The notes beneath the pieces were generated by a model. The model was not told the origin of the DNA, did not search any database, and worked only from the letters and a program-made list of their open reading frames with translations. A DNA stretch of 64,000 nucleotides, taken from contig JAGGNK010009114.1 in NCBI GenBank assembly GCA_017590115.1, forward strand, positions 22,172,662 through 22,236,661, in the 5' to 3' direction. Below are positions 39,646 through 52,700 of this stretch, one piece after another; the first letter of the stretch is position 1; every line of letters begins with the position of its first letter. A program made the position numbers and the translations under genes. The DNA comes from Montifringilla adamsi (lineage: Eukaryota; Chordata; Aves; Passeriformes; Passeridae).

Positions 39646-42600
39646 GAAAATGCCATGAACTCACCTCAGAATGATTAATGCCACTATTTCTATCAAAGAT
39701 GTATTCATTTTTTACACATACCTACAGAAAGCTGTTGTCCTCAAGTTGTCATACTATGGAAGCGTTTTTGAGGAAAACAACACAAGAAAGGCAACAGCAG
39801 AGTCACTTCCCAAAGAAGATGTTCACCTGGAATATCTTCCATCTGAGTTTGTCAGTGCTCAAGCCCTCTAACCAGCCACCTCAGCTTCACAGAAATCTTT
39901 TCTGGGAATTACACAACCTTACCACAACACTTACTCCTTGCTCTCAAATTTAAGCTTTAATTAAAAGTTTCTACATCTTATGCCTGCAAGGAAAATTTAT
40001 CAAAACACAAGCAGAACATAAACCTTCAACCTATATAAAGCCTGAGACAAAAACTCAGAAATTCTGTTTTTCCTCTTAGCACTGAAATGAAATCACAGCA
40101 TTTCCTAAAGGCAGCTTCACTGAAAAACACCGGATTTTTAATAAATATTTAAGTGTAGTTCTCAGGGGGTTTTTGCCACCCTTCCCAAAGCAGCCTACGA
40201 GATTTTTGCCTTCAGCTTTGCTGGTTTTCCCTCAACAATCCCAAAAGAAAACCTACACCTTTTTGCTATCTAAAACATATTTAAAAGCAAGATATTGACA
40301 GACTACAATAAATTGTACTGCGCAAGAGTATAATGATTTATTTAGCAGAGCTTTCCAACAGGCATGTATTGACACATTTGCTTGGGCAAAATGTCCTTCC
40401 TTCCAAAAAAACTGGAGCTGCAACCAAGAGTTTCAGGAAAGGCTGGAAGATGTAGGGGCTGGGAAAGAACCCCCATGGGGGTACAGTTCTTGCCTCACAT
40501 TTTGTGTGCCACAGACGCTGGCACAAAACTGCCTCTTGTCCATGTATTAAACACCACAATTAAAAGCTGACAGAATGGCTGTTAATGTCCATGGAATCCA
40601 TTACCTTCCATGGGATTTGGGCATATGTACCATGAGCTGCACCACACCAAGCACCACCAAAGGAGAAAGGCCTCCGCAAAGAACATTCCTGAGCAAGACC
40701 CAAAGCCAAAGGGTAAACCTCTGCTTGTGGCTCATCCCTGCCATGCTGTGCCATCTCAGACTCCAGAACAGTTCCCAGCCTCCAGGGAAAGGCAGACAGA
40801 CATTTCAGTCATGGCACACTGCAGAGGCCATATAAACCTGGGTTTGCTCCAGGACAAAACCACAGAAGCAGCCAGGCATGGCAGTGATTTCACAAATCCA
40901 CAGTCACTCATGTCACAGCTTCTCCTTCCACTGAGCCCAAAACTGCACAGGAAGCTGTCAGCAGCCACAGTACCTCTCCCCATCCCAGGAATGCTCTCCC
41001 TCCTCCTCCCCTGTTCCCTATCATAGCTCAGGGTGACTCAGCTCAGCTCCCAGGAGGAAAATCATCCCTGCTGCTCATGCACATGAACTCTCTCTGTCCA
41101 CAATGATACACATGCACTTCTGAGAAACCTCAAAAAGGAGAGGAAGAGAATCCGTGGGGAATGGTAGGATAGAAATGGACTGGCACACACAGCCACAGCT
41201 ATCCTGCATTAAAATGAAGTTACATCCATGTGGGTTTCCAGGAAAAAGGCTGCTATGGGATCTTCCACTGCACATCATTCAGTGCAGTGAGGTGTGCTGT
41301 GCTTGCACAAAGTTCCCCCAAACTTTTGCATATTGGTTTTATTCCTTACTCTAATGAAAGATATAAAGCTATTAAACTTACTTCATACAAAAACCAAATT
41401 TATCTTCTATACTGACCCAAGAGTACTGACACTGCCACCCCACTGGTACCCACTGAAGAGTCTCATAGTAGGCTACTCTTTTGCACAAATTGGCTTTAAA
41501 GTCTCAAACACCTGTGCACTGTCACAAATCCCTCCAACATTTATGGCTTCCAGTCAGCCACCTAATAACTGTAAAAGTGCCTTCATGGGACTATATGGTT
41601 AAAAGGAGGAAAACAAGGGGGAATCCAGCATATCACCATTTCTCCTACCTTAACTGAATGCCAGAGATTGCCCCTTAGTTCCATTTCTCTTCCTTCACTC
41701 CTGTTCAAGTATGAATGATAGCATCCAGTGGACATACCCCCTGGGAAGAATGAAGCTTTCTTCACCACAGAAATTCTGTTTTTGTAAAATGCTGGAAGCT
41801 GTTAAGCATCCTTATAACACACAGGTTTCCAGTTCAAAGGGTACTGCTCTGCCTCCACAGCACTCAGCTCCCATAGTGATGCTAAAAAGAGGAATTTGGC
41901 TCAACTCTACCTACACACCATGCCAGAAAGAAAAAGGATAAAGAAAACCCAAACTCAGGTCCTCACTCCTTTCACTGTAAATACATTTTCTAATCCAGTG
42001 TTCCAAATCACACATTCATGAGCTGGTTGAGCGCAGAGCCTGATAAATCCTGAGTCAGTTAGAAACTAACATGCACTGATAAAAGATCAGTCTAGGAAAT
42101 TGAAAGGTTTGAGCAAGTGGGAACAACTTCACGTTTTGTTAGGGCAGTGCTTTGTTGCATATACAGACCTGAACAGCTCTGGAACCAAGGCTGGTGCAAA
42201 GATGGGAATTGAAGTGAAACATGAGGAAGATCTTCCCACTGCTACCGGCACTTAACACAGCTGCCATCAAAGAATGCCTCTCACCTGAATTTTTTCAAGA
42301 CACAAAAATAAATTACCACATGAGTCACCATTTCTTGGTTTCTTTCTGAACAAGAGAACACGCAAAAGTTTTATAAACCACTTTGTGCAATACTTTTTCT
42401 AGTGTATTGCCAAAGACCCAAATTACTGAAAAAGCCCACGGGCCCTGGCAATGCTGCATGGTAGCGAAATGTTTGTATTTTGAGCTCTACCAGTTCTACT
42501 GACCAAGATATACTGTTGTAACCACTGAACTCATCAGGGGATTAAAGAGTTAATAAGAACATAGGAAACTGCACAATTACATAAAGTACAATCTGTCACA

Positions 42601-44084
42601 TAGATATTGGAAATGGACTATGAAGATGCCAGTATAAGTGCATGTACTTATATACAGAGAACATTTTAAACAGTTGACTATGATTTATACATGCTGCAGC
42701 TGTCACACACTATTTCTGACATCCAAAGAGCCTATGCATACTTTCAGTGAAAGAAATTTCTAGTTATTTGCCATTTTGTAGAACTGTAAATCACATAAAT
42801 GCTCATATTATTACCATGTGCTCTGACAGTTTGCATCAACAGACCATCTTGGAAGAATTACAGTGATGAATTATTGACAGTATCTCATAGAGCTGGCAAA
42901 CATTTATTTGAAATGCTGTGGTACAGAACCTGCCTCTTTCCGATCTTGAGATTGACCCTAATGTAAACTACAGCATACAACAGATCAAAAAATATATAGC
43001 CTGGCTCTCAATTTGTGATCTCATTTTCATCATTCAATAGTTCCCATAAAGATTGTTTATTATTGATGTGAAATGCTGGAACCAAAATATCCTGTAGCTG
43101 GAAGCTGGAAGTCTCAGTAACTGAGTCAGTGACTCTTCTGGCCTTTCCTCAATATGCTTTATTTCCTCTATTGAATAAACAAACAGACCCATTCTGTCAT
43201 GACAACATGAGCCAGGATTTTCCCATGTTGTTTTGACAGATGTTGTCAGGGACTGATTACAAAAACCTGTACACCTAGATACTTAACCACTGTGATATTC
43301 CATAATATAACTGAACTACATGCAGAATAAACTCATGTCATAGGAAGCTCTGCTGATGAAAAGCCTCTGACTATGGAAATTAAACTGCAAAATATTTTTT
43401 CCAGCTGCAGCAAAACTACTTTTAAGGGTACTGGAGATAAAAATATGGGCACAGAAAACAATGATGGATTGATTACAAAAATACCAGTTTGGTTCAGGCA
43501 CCTTGCAGGGAAAGATCAAGTCCCTTTCCAAAAGTCTCAATAATCCAAAGCCCTCAGCCAGCACAGCCAGACCAACCCTAACTGTTACTTGGCTCAGTAA
43601 ATTCAGTCAGAATTTAATCTATTAATTATGGTTTTGTGCTCTGTTTTTACAGGTAGGTGGAAAATGCATCAAAGCTGGTGGGGCTGAACTATAAGCAATT
43701 ATTTTAAAGATTTTTCTGGGATTTGTGTTGCAGGAGGTTGGGAGAAGATGCCATTTCACTGACCCATGCATTTTTTTAAAAAAATAAATAAAAGTAGGCT
43801 GAATCCCCACTACAGTGACACACAGAACTGTGAAACAGAATGATTTTCTATTACCAGGTGTTAATGTGCCCTTTGTAACTGTTAAAAGGAAACCCAGACA
43901 CTGCACCATCATGGGTTGTCCTTTTACATGCTACTTTTCAGGTCTGTAGCCCCCACTGGCCCTGACATTTACTTGTTAAATAGATCACAAAGTGAGTACC
44001 AAGAGGACAATATTTTTCTAAGCTCAGGGAGAACAAGGGGACATCACAGTGAAGGTATTTAGACAAGCCAGTTACTGTTTTTGC
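39646..44084. other. Non-coding sequence, no gene seen
   Basis: About 40360-41060 is somewhat GC-richer, with overlapping open frames up to 138 codons (plus, 40610-41026) that are not recognisable and lack a consistent single frame. A TATAAGT/ACTTATA inverted repeat with a 6-base loop occurs at 42633-42652. No mobile element was recognised. Confidence 0.5.
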
Positions 44085-44164
44085 AAACCTGGCTGACTAA
44101 TAATGCTGGAAATTAAAAACCTTTTAGAAACCTGGTTGACTACTAATCCTGGAAATTAAAAACC
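44085..44164. repeat. 43-bp tandem duplication
   Basis: AAACCTGGYTGACTAMTAAT begins at 44085 and again at 44128. Over the 37 aligned bases of the second copy there are three substitutions. It is a two-copy tandem of unknown origin and arose locally, since no other copy was seen in the window. Confidence 0.9.
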
Positions 44165-44492
44165 CAGAGCTCTGTATTATTGACCAAAGGGATCTTACAT
44201 CATTTTGTCAGTGCAGAATGAGACACTACACAATTCATGTGTACAAAGTGTATTTCCTCAGTACTTCTCTAGATTCCACAGAAACGGGTTTGCATGTGCA
44301 TACAGACTGAGGGGAAGGCTGAAAAGAGATAAAAGGGTATCAACACTACACTGCACATTTGCAACAGTTGAATCCTTATGTCGTTTGTTGGAGGAAGATC
44401 CTAACTAGATATGAGCCAAAAACTCTAAAAATGTTCAGTGAACAAAAGTTTTCACTACTCTCACTAATAAAATACTTCCTTTGGTTAAAAAG

Positions 44493-44529
44493 AAAAAAAA
44501 AAAAAAAAAAGAGAGACTTTTTTTTTTTT
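44493..44529. repeat. A18 and T12 inverted homopolymer pair
   Basis: Eighteen A (44493-44510), GAGAGAC, then twelve T (44518-44529). The two runs can pair as a 12-bp A:T stem with a 7-base loop. Such structures are prone to length change and to assembly or polymerase error. Confidence 0.9.
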
Positions 44530-45721
44530 AATTAGCTGTAGAAATGTATCATTTCATGGCTTTTCTTCTGTAATTTGTCTTCAGGTGTGTTAAACAAGCC
44601 CAAACCTGAGAATTTTGCAATTTTTCTGCTTAGAAACAACTTTAAATGAAACCTACAACTGAAAAATAAAGGTTTAATTCTTCACCAGTGTGAAGAAAGT
44701 CTGAAATCTATTGAATCAATATAGTGCAGTTAGCATCCAGAAGGGGTTTAGGTGTGATTTAGAATACCTCAGTCTTTCCAAGGACACAGGCCAAAGTGAC
44801 AGGCTTTCCTTCATACCAAGGACAAGACCAAAGCCCCTTCTTAACCTTGCTAAATTTTCCAGTGATTGTCATTAGTACTAGACTGATTTGATAGAAATCT
44901 CACAAAAGTGAAAGCAATCTTCTCAGTAATCAGGTTTCTTTTCTTAAAACCTTTGCTTTCTTCATACTAAATACATATAAAGAGCATTTTTTCAACAAAC
45001 ACAGCACCACCAATTTGAAAGCAATCCCTGCCTAGGAAGGATTATGAACTGTCTGTCATCCCTCTGTGCCCTAAGTAGGGTCAATAAGTCATTCTTGCCA
45101 TGCACAGTATTATGTAAGAAATTACAAAGGGGCCCTATTTAGATGACCTCCTTTTTTTGTTTCATATTCTAATTGCCCAGCTAAAAAGAACCCGTTGTCC
45201 CAGCGGAAACTTTAGGAGCAGCACTGGGCGAGCTGCGCATACAGGAGCACTTTACACGTGCACTCTGACCTCTCTTGACACTGCAGATCCTTTTCCAATT
45301 TCCAAAAGTTTCCAGGAGGAAGCAGAGGGAGGCAGCCCTGTCTATGTGATGTCTCAGTGACATTTTGCTGAGATGATAGTTCACTGGGATTTGCACATCT
45401 GAAACTCCCTCCAGGGAGGCTTGTGAGAGCTTCAGCCTAACCTACTTTCAGCACTCCAGCACTCCGTGGAATAATTCTCTTCCAAGAGCCAGCAGCCACT
45501 GATGGCAGCAGGAAGATGCAAAGGAGTGCAAAGGGACCTCAGCCCTGTAGAACCCAGTGAGGCCTAGAAGCCACTCATAAAAATGGAACACCCCCATGAA
45601 GTTATTGAAAATTGAGGTCTGATGTAAGGAAAGAAAGTGTATTTGGGGGGGACAGTATTACTGAACTAACACAAAACCAAAAAACAAGTATGCCTTAAAT
45701 GAGTCTAGCAAAAGCTTTATT

Positions 45722-45736
45722 AAAAAAAAAAAAAAA
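45722..45736. repeat. Poly(A) tract, 15 A
   Basis: Simple homopolymer with no recognised retroposon body beside it. Confidence 0.75.
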
Positions 45737-46532
45737 GCAAATTTGAAAAAAACATATTCACCCACCAATATCATCTTTGAAATCATTTGTGCTTCCAGCT
45801 AAAAAAAAGTGTCATTGTGCGAGATAAGTGATGACACTCATAATATTTCTAGCCATAGGATACATTAGATTATTGGAAAACTAGAGTCAGGCTCAGTCTG
45901 GTTTGCTCTGTTACCTGAATTCCAGACCTGAAGCAGCTGTGGCAGAGGAGAGAGCTCTCCCAGCACATTCATGGACCCCTACACTGAACTTTTTAATGCT
46001 GCCTCCACAGACAGCACAAATTTGTGGGTATTTTCACTTCTCGCTTATTTTTTCCCTTGTCTCATACCACAGAGTCCTGAGGACTATCTAATATATTAGT
46101 TTTTAAAGGCATCCTCCTTCAGGCCTCCTGAATCCAATTTAAACTTCAAACTGTAATTCATTTAAGGGGGATGATACCTAGTACCCCAGTGAAGAAAATG
46201 AAGAGTGTTAAATCCATGTCATTAATTTTTCAGATGAAATGAGCACCTCTAGGAAATAGTGGAATAAAACAGATCCCCAAAAACCAAAACAGGTAGGTGT
46301 CATCTTTAATTCAACTACATTTATTTGCACTGTTCTGGTCACCTTCAGTGATTACTTCCTGCATGCAAGAAGAGCAATGTAAAGCAGAACCAGTGGGTGA
46401 AGGCAAGATGCCAAGGAAGCAAAGTAAATAAAAAAGGCAGGAGAATTTCAGCTCTAGTGACAGAGGACGTAGCACTACTGGTTGTACCACCATCCTCCCA
46501 ATGGGTTAAGTACAAATGAGGACTGGCAAAGG

Positions 46533-46723
46533 TGAGGATCCTCGTAGCAGATACACACAAGCTGGGCCACAAGTGCTTCTCCCAAATTTTGCTTGTGCGC
46601 GCGCTGATTCCAACCCAGCCTTGCTGCTGAGGATCCTCGTAGCAGATACACACAAGCTGGGCCACAAGTGCTTCTCCAAAAGTTTTGCTTGTGCAAGCAC
46701 TGATTCCAACCCAACCTTGCTGC
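46533..46723. repeat. 95-bp tandem duplication (two copies)
   Basis: Copy 1 spans 46533-46627 and copy 2 46628-46723. They differ by five substitutions and one inserted base. Each opens with the perfect 10-bp palindrome GAGGATCCTC. Three of the substitutions fall where copy 1 has the alternating GCGCGC and copy 2 has AAGCAC, partly consistent with CpG decay after the duplication. Overlapping frames on both strands translate to repeated peptides purely because of the duplication. The unit is not one I recognise; it may be a two-copy minisatellite. Confidence 0.95.
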
Positions 46724-49700
46724 AGTCAGACCCTTCAACCCTGACACATGATGCAGCACAATTTATTTTACACAGTGACCAGAGGCACACCTCTCCTTCT
46801 CCCTCCCACACCTGCCAAACCATGTCAGAGGAATACTCCCCTCAAATTCCCTTCCATTAAACTGTTACTAATGGGGCTGATCATGGGGCTGCAGGAAAGC
46901 AAAAAAGTGCTGTTGCCACAATAACTGCAATCCAGTTGTTCCAAACAACTCTTCAAGGCTATCAATATTCTAGAAAATAAGTCTAGAAAAAGCTTTGCAT
47001 AGTTTTATCCACACGGTTGATGACTCTTCAGAAAAATTTCTGTACTTTGTACACAAAGGTCTACAGATTTATTTCACGTCTGTATTATTTATTCTTATAA
47101 ATTTGTCATTTGAAATTATTTTAGGCATAATGTTTACAGAATTATTTCAGTAAGAAAGCTTATTGCAGAGGGATTCTAGCTTTGACTGCTGAAACCACTT
47201 GGTCTAATCATTTATGGGAGTAAATAAATGTTATGAGACTTCATGGAGAAACTATTATCCAAATTACTGAACAACAACAGAAAAGCCTTTATTATGTTCC
47301 AGGAATGCATTTCTGGCAGAGAAAATAACATTTGTATACAATGTCTTTTTATAGATTAGACAGGAGAAAAATGCCTGCATTGATGTACTGCAAACTGCAG
47401 GGATTTTTTTTCTTTCCTGAAGAATTACAAGTGACATCAGTTTTCAAAATTTCTGAGGAGAAGAGAACACACTTTGTTAAAAGAATTCCAGCTTTTTTTA
47501 TCCTGCTAAATTGTGTACTAAGACAAACTTTCCCATTGTTTATTGTTTGCCAGGTCATGGCTCTGGTGTAAAGAAAAAGTGCTTTAAGCTCTCAAATATT
47601 CCTCCTGAATAATTATTTTATTGTTTTCTATTGAGCATAGTGGCAAAATGATCTGACTAAGATCTGTAACACTGTTTGCCAGGGGCTTGAAGCCTTTGCC
47701 TGCAGTGCATAAAATAAAACTGTGAGGTCTCAGCAGACTGTTCTTAGGATAGTTATTCCTCGATCGTGTTGGTTCAAGCAATCCTCTTCAATGGTCAAAT
47801 ATGTTGCACAAAAAAACTAAGCAGTAATCACAGGGGTTCTGCAGAGGAAAACAGCTTATGAGATTTTCCCAAGGGAGGTAAGCAAAACACATAGTGTAGA
47901 GGAGAAAAAGAAAAGATCCAAGGTGATGGGATTTTATAGTAAATCTCTGGAGAATTCTACTTGTTCTTCCCTTCATCACTCCATAACCGGCAGAGTTTTG
48001 GGCCACACTACTGAAGTTCTCTGACCCACCAAACAAATCTTTGCTCTGAAATAAACCTGAACTTCTTTCCAGGTTTGTTGATTTTGACTGTCAAAATATT
48101 AGTGCTGGAAGCAGCAGGAGCAGCAGCCAGGCTGGGATGGATGAAACCCCCTGGGGAGAAGGACTTTAACCAAACACCTGCAGTACCACCATGGCAGTTC
48201 TTGTGTGTCCAGCACCTGCAGCATGAACCTGCAACCTCTCAGTATTAACAAAGTCCAAATGAAGCTGCACCTAAATTCCAATGTCTTAAATCACATTAAA
48301 GAAGAAGTTAGTCTCTAAAGCCATCTCAGTATGTCACTCAAGCATATTCTTGGATGACACCAACTGTCACAGCTGCACTTGAGGCTCAGCTAGTAAGTTC
48401 AACAGATCCCATATGAGGATCTATTCCAGTGATAAAAAAATAAGTATTTACTTATGTTTGCTCTGCTCTCTGCTCTCCATCTCCTCGTATTTTTTTTTCC
48501 CTTGTGTATGAAGGAAATAGCCTCGTAGAGCAAAAAATCCCTCTAATTAAGTGTGCTGGCATAGAGATCAGCCTGCTGCCTTGCAGTAAATCAACAGCTT
48601 TACCATTAGAGAAAAGAGAAAATGTCTTTGATCACAGCACAACCTGTGTGGAACTCTCAGTGATCAATGAAAGAAGCACCTCATTACAGATCCTCCATCA
48701 AGAGGAGAAGTTAGCTCAGAAGATGAGATAGAAGACAATCTCAAAAAGCCCATACACAGTTCAGAGTAAGAAACTGGGTTCTGAAGAAATTGCAGTGCAT
48801 GGCTCATGTTGCTAGAAAAGACCTTGCTAGAAGTATCCAGATCTTGATTCAGACATAGTCTTTGTGTTGCACAACAAAGCCATGACATTCCCCAGAGAAG
48901 CCTCTGTCCTCCTCAGTCTATCTCCTTTAAATGAACAAAGAATCCATTTAAAGATATTTAGTTTCAAAATTATTCAGTTTTGGCACTCCACCACAGCCTC
49001 CTGAGGGGACCAGCAGCAGTACAGGGCCTTGCTTTCTGCCCTCATAAAGCTCCCTTGTTGAGAGGCAGTCCATGAAGTATCCTTTCAGTTTTTACTGTCA
49101 GTAGTGATACATCACATTTGCATCATGCACCTCAGGCCAGGCAGTCACAAAGCCCTTTACCAGACCTCATTTCACACAAGAGCTGTAAATGCACATCCCA
49201 CAGATATCCCCTCAGCACATCCCCATTTACCTGCACAGCCCAGGTGATCCCTCAAACCTCCCAGCTGAGCACTTACCCAGCTCAGCTGGATTTAGATGGC
49301 AAAAGAAAGCAAGATTGCATTATTCTCTGCAGGATTTTGTAAATGATTAAATTTTATACCCAAATATTCCTTGTAACATGTATCCCTATGCTACAAGACT
49401 GCATGACAATTCATGCATTTATGTTAAATAATTCAGGCCCGATATATATTGTAATATTAAAAGTAAATTGTTAGCAACAAAAACGGCAAGAAAGAAAAAA
49501 AATCTCTGTCTTTCTCTACAGGAGAATCAGGGGGTATAAAGTATTTTTTTAACATTTACCCACACTAACAAGCATAGCAATAGTTGTTCCTTGTACCTTG
49601 TGATGTCAGAGAGTGTTGCCGAAGGTAAAACTGTTGCTCTGTATATGAACATGGTTCCAAGAATGCATTTTGTCCTCCATATATTTTTTTTCAGTGGGTC

Positions 49701-52700
49701 AGTTTCATTTTTGAGCTGTACACAGCCATTCTAGACTGAAAACAGAGGAACAGTACAAGCAGAGGCACTATTTGGATTGTGTCTCTGCATACATCCCCTG
49801 TGGGCTCAGAGGGGTGGAAAGAGTAGGAACTACACAGCTACTGTTATTTTCTCCAGAAGGGTGATTTGGAAAGAATAAAGAAATAGCTTTCCTTTTAGGA
49901 CCAGTCAAAAAACTGAGCCAGTGAGGGTGAGAGGCTGGAAAAGAGAAGTAAATTACTTTTCTTCCAACAAATGAAAGAAATAAAGGCAATTCCTTCCTTG
50001 GAGCAATCACATTTATAAAAATTGGTATCTAGAGACACAGATTGACCCTACAGGAACAGAGCTCACAGTAATGAGGTTGGGTGCCTTTCCAGGCAAAGCT
50101 GATGTGACAAAGACAGCATTCATGTGGGCTACCACAGAAGAAATCATATAAAAACTAATTTGAATTCCTGCTTTGTGGTTCTTACCACAGAAGAGGACAA
50201 CTCCTTGACTTTGGACAGGAAAATAACTTTGGTCCTGCAGGCAGGGTATACGTCTGGAACAATTTCATTAAGGCCCAGGATCCATTTTGTGAACCACAGC
50301 CACCTGCACTCATCATCAAAACCTTAAAAATCTCATTTAAGTGTGATGTCCTCATTTATCAACTCTAGTTACCACAACAAAATTAAGGTTTTGGACTACT
50401 CCTTGAACTGCCCAATTTTGGAAAACTAAAACTTCCCCATGTGCATGATGATTTTATTGCTGAGGTGGGAGGCTGGAGAGCTGGCTGTTGTGCCACCAAA
50501 AAACTGTGTCAGCAGCTCTAAGGTTAATGTCAGTTTATCAGGCTCTAGACAGACAGTGTGATGCTTGAGATGATCTCTTTAAAGATTGTAGAGAGATTCA
50601 CCACGGTGGTGAGGTTCTGCAGGGAGAGGGCTGCCTCAGCTCTTACAAGCTCCCACATTTGAAGGACAACCTGAATCAGCACAACCAGTCCCATATCGTG
50701 GGTAATTCAAGGATAGCTGTAAGTTTATGCTTCATCACTGACTACTGATCATTTTTCTTTGACTAGTCAATGGCTGTTGATCCTTTCAGTTATCCTTATG
50801 CCATAAAACTGTAGCACAAGGAATAAGGAAGTTTACCAAAGAACTGGCTCCACAAATACTTACAGGTGCTCACAGAGCTCTGCCAGCAAGACATCTCCTG
50901 CAGTACACTCAGATTTGTCCTGCTTACCTTCAACTATTTCCTACTGGAAATCATTCCTAGCAAAATTCTACTCAGCATGATACACACATCTGGTATACAT
51001 TATTCTTTCATTTAAGTTTTCCACTGGCAGTGTGTAACTATTTATATTACTTTAGTATTTCTTCTCTTCCTCCATTCATTTATTAAACAGCTTCTATGTT
51101 TGGTAATAATTATCTGTCCTCAAAACAACTTGTCTCCCAATTTTCCTACATGTGATCCATGGAAAATATTAACCAAATCAATGACTAACAAAAAAACCAG
51201 AGAAATTATTTTTTAAAAATCCTGCAAACCCCAAAATCCCAGAACTGCTTCTCAGCATGTTTTAGTTTGTAATAGCAAACATGCCCAGATGTCAGGAGCA
51301 ATCCACAGTGTGGCTTTATGATACCACCAGCAAGAGACATAAAATGTTCTTCAGCTGCACTTTTCAAATAAATTACCAGTAAGAGACAAATAAGGCAAGA
51401 ATTGGTCACTTCAAAAGGAGGAGGAAAGTTTATTTTTTGATGGAGGTAAAGAAACATGAGAGCTGTTCTGGCTGTTTTCAGCAATCTCTCTATAAGGACA
51501 CTTGCAACTACTAGAGTTCAGTTCACAGGTCCCAAGATTATGAGCAAACTGTCACACACCCATTTACACACTTTGGTGTAAATTATAAACTCTACTTGTA
51601 ATCAGCATCAATGATTTTCACTTTTAATCTGGAAGACAACCACTATATTTTTGGCTTTTTTAAAGGTATTTTGTTCCAAGTTGTTCTGGTGTTTGGCAAA
51701 TCCTTATAAAGACCATTAGACCATCGTCCACTGAGAGGCAAAATGCTGGCATTCAAATCCCATTACACTACTGCCTCACATGTGAGGACAGACCAAGAGC
51801 ACTGCCGTGATAATGAGGTTAGGAACTGTGAAAGGTGCACTAAAAGTACTCCAAGCAAACACACTCCTCCCACCGTCTCTTACTGCAAACAGTTAATTTC
51901 TGTCACTGAGCCAGGAGGACTGTGGAGCTCAGGACCAGCTCTAGTGACAACAGTGGAGGACAGAATAGTGGTAGAGAAACATAGGTCATGCAGCTCCTGT
52001 CACAGAAAGCAGAGCCAAACCTCAAAGTCACCAGGGCTGACACAGAGGAGCACCTCCCCTAGGCCAACACCTTCCTTTGTACTTTACTATATATGAGGCA
52101 TTATCAAGGATTAATATGCAGCACAATGTAAAAAGCAGAGGCCTCCATCCTCACAACTATTGGAGAATAACATGCACTCAGAAAAAATCCCCTTTCTGCC
52201 CAGGTAGAAGGAGTTTTGCTACTACCTAGGCTTCAGGTAGGTCAAACTTTCATCTTTATGCATTAATTTGCTTGATATCCCTCCACTGCTGTACCACTTT
52301 CCTTAAATATAGGGCCAGGCTCTGTCCTCCAGAATTCTCTAGAGCACCAGAAAAATCTTCAGTGAAGGAATAGTAAATCCTACCTAAAATTAATAGATGT
52401 TTTAATGTAGAAACCAAAGTGCACTTCACTGTTCAGGAAACCAGCGGAACAGCCATTCCCCAGTCCTATGGGCAGTATAACCAGTGCAGGCTCCATGTGA
52501 GGCTTTTAATAAAGGAGGGTATATATTCAGACACCCAAAAATTTCAGAGTTTGACCTGCCAAAGGCATGAAGTAGTAGTGGCTTTTACTGTACAGAATCA
52601 CTGAGTAAAACCACCCAGGGGAAAACTCCAGGCAAGTTCTCATCTGCTTGCCATTATAAATTATGTCGACCCTTCAGTCAGACTTATGTAATTTTCCCTG

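Larger units (their letters stand above)
44165..46532. other. Non-coding sequence with homopolymers
   Basis: No supported gene; frames are under 72 codons. It contains the A18/T12 snap-back (listed separately) and 15 A at 45722-45736. Confidence 0.55.

Noticed and set aside
39230..39664. 144-codon minus-strand open frame, the longest in the window
   Set aside because: It lies mostly over a CpG-rich LTR-like block, where stops are rarer, and its translation matches no known protein or domain.
42633..42652. TATAAGT/ACTTATA inverted repeat
   Set aside because: Seven A/T-rich pairs are expected by chance in sequence of this composition.
46345..46860. Several overlapping frames with internally repeated peptides
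   Set aside because: The peptide repeats are produced by the 95-bp tandem DNA duplication and occur on both strands and in several frames.
47765..47785. GGTTCAAGCAATCC-like phrase, considered as a tRNA B box
   Set aside because: Spacing does not fit the B-box consensus, and there is no A box or cloverleaf around it.
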